Both the position numbers and the translations under genes were made by a program. A stretch of 6,502 nt of DNA from Thioglobus_B sp964558405. Lineage in GTDB: Bacteria; Pseudomonadota; Gammaproteobacteria; PS1; Pseudothioglobaceae. The stretch covers positions 1 to 6,502 of the forward strand of contig CAZLDG010000041.1 of assembly GCA_964558405.1 (NCBI GenBank). The letters run 5' to 3'. Shown here piece after piece: positions 5,816 to 6,502 of the stretch. Under the pieces are notes generated by a model. It was not told the DNA's origin, did not search any database, and saw nothing but the letters and a program-made list of their open reading frames with translations. Positions within the stretch are counted from its first letter, which is position 1, and each line of letters starts with the position of its first letter.

Positions 5816-6358
5816 ATGAGAAGAATTAATATTTTGGTGGTTTTGTTGCTTGGCATCCTAAGCAATGCACAGGCTTTTTTTAATACCAACAACTGGTCCT
5901 CACCCTTTGGTTCAGGAACTGGGCTTTATAACAACAACCCTTGGGGTGATAACTCTAATTGGAATCCGTTTACCACCGGTGCACAATTCTCACCAGCCAA
6001 TGATGCACGCAATATGGCCAAATATGGCGCCACACCCGCTTCATTAAAAAACTATAAACAAAATCCTACCTATGTACCTAGGGACAATACGCCGATGGCC
6101 TATAGTGCGCGTCCAAGTAATTGGCTTAGTGCAACCGATTTTTCTTCCACCTTGGAAAATATCAAAGACACAGGTTCGAAAGCCTTCTATGTGAATCAGC
6201 CGAGTTTTTCTCAGCAGTTTAAAAACATTCAACAAGAATCTTTAAAGATTGATCAAGCAGTGCGTGAATACATGCAACAACATAGTGATGGCATTTATGG
6301 CAAGCAAGGTTATGCGTTGTCACCAGCCGCTATGTCTACCTCTAAGGTTGGCCAGTAA
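5816..6358 (+). CDS. Uncharacterised secreted protein, Asn/Trp/Gly/Pro-rich mature N-terminus
   Basis: I do not recognise a named family. The 180-aa product opens with a clear Sec signal peptide: MRRIN, a hydrophobic core at about 6-15, and a likely signal peptidase I site SNAQA|FF after residue 20. The mature protein (about 160 aa) has no cysteine and no membrane helix. Residues 21-58 are rich in Asn, Gly, Pro, Trp and Phe with short motifs such as NNWSSPFG, NNPWGD and NWNPF (W27, W43, W49). The middle (60-105) is polar with Asn, Pro and Tyr; residues about 105-160 look more helical and amphipathic (ENIKDTGSKAF, QQFKNIQQESLKIDQAVREYMQQH). The aromatic/Gly/Asn composition recalls sulfur globule proteins of sulfur oxidisers, but that is compositional only. 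It has its own promoter and a hairpin right after its stop. There is no Shine-Dalgarno. Confidence 0.75.
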   Translation: MRRINILVVLLLGILSNAQAFFNTNNWSSPFGSGTGLYNNNPWGDNSNWNPFTTGAQFSPANDARNMAKYGATPASLKNYKQNPTYVPRDNTPMAYSARPSNWLSATDFSSTLENIKDTGSKAFYVNQPSFSQQFKNIQQESLKIDQAVREYMQQHSDGIYGKQGYALSPAAMSTSKVGQ

Positions 6359-6378
6359 TTAAGCCTTTCTGGCTTAAT
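6358..6378 (+). terminator. Hairpin directly after the secreted protein gene (weak terminator candidate)
   Basis: TTAAGCC (6359-6365) and GGCTTAA (6371-6377) form a perfect 7-bp stem around the loop TTTCT, extended by A6358-T6378, and begin at the last base of the stop codon. No T-tract follows, so intrinsic termination would be inefficient; it could instead protect the mRNA 3' end. A second perfect stem, GGGCT-GTTAA-AGCCC, lies at 6403-6417, also without a T-tract. Confidence 0.4.
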
Positions 6379-6431
6379 CTCGCCACCGGTATTGGCTTAT
6401 TTGGGCTGTTAAAGCCCTTAAAAGCAGCAAA

Positions 6432-6502
6432 TTCCAATTATTTTTAAATAAATATAAGAATATTATTGACTTCTAATATAGAAGTGTGTATAATGCGCAC
6501 CT
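6432..6502 (+). promoter_or_regulatory. Strong rRNA-P1-like promoter at the right edge
   Basis: TTGACT (6466-6471), a 17-bp spacer and a perfect TATAAT (6489-6494) form the strongest sigma-70 promoter in the window. An almost pure A/T tract (about 6437-6465) lies directly upstream like an UP element. The bases after the -10, GCGCACCT, resemble the GC-rich discriminator of E. coli rrn P1 promoters (TATAATGCGCCACC), which confers ppGpp/DksA control. An rRNA or tRNA operon beyond the edge is therefore likely but not shown. The spacer carries the perfect inverted repeat ACTTCTA-ATA-TAGAAGT (6469-6485). Confidence 0.75.

Overview
The window is AT-rich chromosomal DNA from a gammaproteobacterium. 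It carries the replication-initiation cluster dnaA-dnaN-recF-gyrB on the minus strand, and a plus-strand arm with a YqhA-family membrane protein, tpiA, secG, tRNA-Leu(GAG) and an unrecognised secreted protein. The protein sequences, the tpiA-secG-tRNA-Leu(GAG) order and the low GC content fit a gammaproteobacterium. A sulfur-oxidising SUP05/Thioglobus-type lineage is my guess; nothing here proves it.

Minus strand, read from right to left: dnaA (ATG at 3872), then a 216-bp intergenic region (2352-2567) that looks like oriC, then dnaN, an 18-bp gap, recF, and at the left edge the first six codons of gyrB behind an extended -10 promoter. The oriC candidate has one perfect DnaA box and four near-matches. 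On the dnaN side it is laid out as DnaA box, short spacer, CGCCC cluster, trinucleotide run, then an AT-rich stretch, which is the order of the basal unwinding system described in Bacillus subtilis. A near-perfect ParB-binding parS site lies inside recF, about 1.5 kb from this origin. Initiation, sliding clamp, gap repair, gyrase and chromosome-segregation signals are therefore packed together.

Plus strand: a short divergent promoter region (3885-3938) separates dnaA from the yqhA-like gene. tpiA (glycolysis) and secG (protein export) are 2 bp apart and probably co-transcribed, with tRNA-Leu(GAG) following. A new promoter then drives a 180-aa protein with a signal peptide and an Asn/Trp/Gly/Pro-rich mature N-terminus. 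The window ends exactly at a strong promoter (TTGACT, 17 bp, TATAAT) with an AT-rich upstream tract and a GCGC discriminator, resembling rRNA P1 promoters, so an rRNA or tRNA operon may start just beyond the right edge.

No mobile element, CRISPR array or defence system is visible. The less ordinary content is the origin architecture, the parS inside recF, the secreted protein, and inverted repeats lying in the core of three promoters. Most genes also lack a recognisable Shine-Dalgarno sequence.
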